Source: Planctomycetia bacterium (GTDB lineage: Bacteria > Planctomycetota > Planctomycetia > Pirellulales > UBA1268). Taken from it: a stretch of 6,209 nucleotides of DNA. Below, in pieces: positions 5,885 through 6,209 of this stretch. The stretch spans positions 1 to 6,209 of the forward strand of contig RGBY01000151.1 of the NCBI GenBank assembly GCA_009919445.1. The letters are read 5' to 3'. The notes under the pieces are model-generated. The model was given only the letters and a program-made list of their open reading frames with translations, made no database searches and had not been told where the DNA came from. Every line of letters starts with the position of its first letter. Within the stretch, counting starts at the first letter, position 1. The position numbers and the translations under genes are program-made.

Positions 5885-6209
5885 GTGACCGATTCCAACG
5901 ACCCCACCTCCGCAGCCGCCGGGAAGGCCTGGGGGGGTGTCTTCAATGTGCCAACCGACCAGCGGGTGGAGGCCTTTTCAGAAAGTGTCTCGTTCGATCA
6001 GCGGCTTGCTGATGACGACATTGACGGCTCTATCGCCCACTCGCGGATGCTTGCCGAGTGCGGCCTGATCTCGGCCGCTGAGGCTGACGCCATCCGTGAC
6101 CACCTTGAGGAAATCCGGCAGGAAATTGCCGCTGGCACCTTCCCCTTCACTGCCTCAAAAGAAGACATCCATCTGCACATTGAGTCGGCCCTGACCGAGC
6201 GACTGGGCG
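5885..6209 (+). CDS. argH: Argininosuccinate lyase, N-terminal part (gene cut by window edge)
   Basis: ArgH cleaves argininosuccinate into arginine and fumarate, the last step of arginine biosynthesis, in the cytoplasm. The 108 visible codons match the N-terminal domain of the family: KAWGGVF (14-20, the usual K.WGG.F opening), PTD, SFDQRL (36-41), DIDGSIAH (45-52), RMLAECGLI, and a charged helix leading to EDIHLHIE (93-100) and LTERLG. The later signature around the catalytic serine loop lies outside the window. There is no in-frame ATG before the conserved core, so the start must be non-ATG. GTG 5885 was chosen for its fit with the family's N-terminus and the GAGTGAG about 10 bases upstream; an in-frame GTG at 5870 is the alternative. 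A run of seven G lies at 5931-5937, within the WGG codons. The family assignment is firm. Confidence 0.93.
   Translation, partial: MTDSNDPTSAAAGKAWGGVFNVPTDQRVEAFSESVSFDQRLADDDIDGSIAHSRMLAECGLISAAEADAIRDHLEEIRQEIAAGTFPFTASKEDIHLHIESALTERLG

Noticed and set aside
5668..6012. Plus-strand open frame of 114 codons bridging dinG and argH
   Set aside because: It overlaps the start of both firmly identified genes in a different frame and would cover the whole divergent promoter region.

Overview
The window looks like chromosomal DNA of a Planctomycetota bacterium. The main evidence is a DUF1559 pseudopilin-like protein (prepilin-type N-terminus plus a C-terminal H-X9-DG motif) followed by a small transthyretin-like lipoprotein, an expanded gene pairing typical of that phylum. 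Secreted esterases with extra C-terminal domains and moderately high GC fit as well. No mobile element, tRNA, rRNA or CRISPR array was seen.

Layout, left to right. Positions 1-1719 (minus strand) hold a secreted alpha/beta-hydrolase (dienelactone hydrolase / acetyl-xylan-esterase-like). Its reading frame is open for 573 codons and runs off the left edge. Positions 1720-1915 are intergenic and contain a likely terminator hairpin (1856-1903). Positions 1916-2371 (minus) encode a small lipoprotein with a carboxypeptidase-regulatory/transthyretin-like fold; an alternative start lies at 2404. Positions 2435-3448 (minus) encode the DUF1559 protein, in an apparent operon upstream of the lipoprotein. 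Positions 3449-3652 form its leader, with a candidate sigma70 promoter and a good Shine-Dalgarno sequence. Positions 3653-5773 (minus) encode a DinG/XPD-family DNA helicase. Positions 5774-5884 are a short divergent intergenic region with a perfect 9-bp inverted repeat. From 5885 the plus strand carries the 5' end of argH (argininosuccinate lyase), cut by the right edge.

The genes do not form one pathway: argH is arginine biosynthesis, the helicase is DNA repair or replication, the DUF1559/lipoprotein pair is probably cell-surface, and the hydrolase is exported carbohydrate-ester chemistry. No clear new multi-gene system is present. The points most worth a second look are the helicase (first iron-sulfur cysteine replaced by serine, and an Ala/Glu-rich insertion next to the ATP site), the inverted repeat between dinG and argH, the lipoprotein start, and the uncharacterised C-terminal region of the hydrolase. 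No gene-free stretch exceeds about 205 bases.
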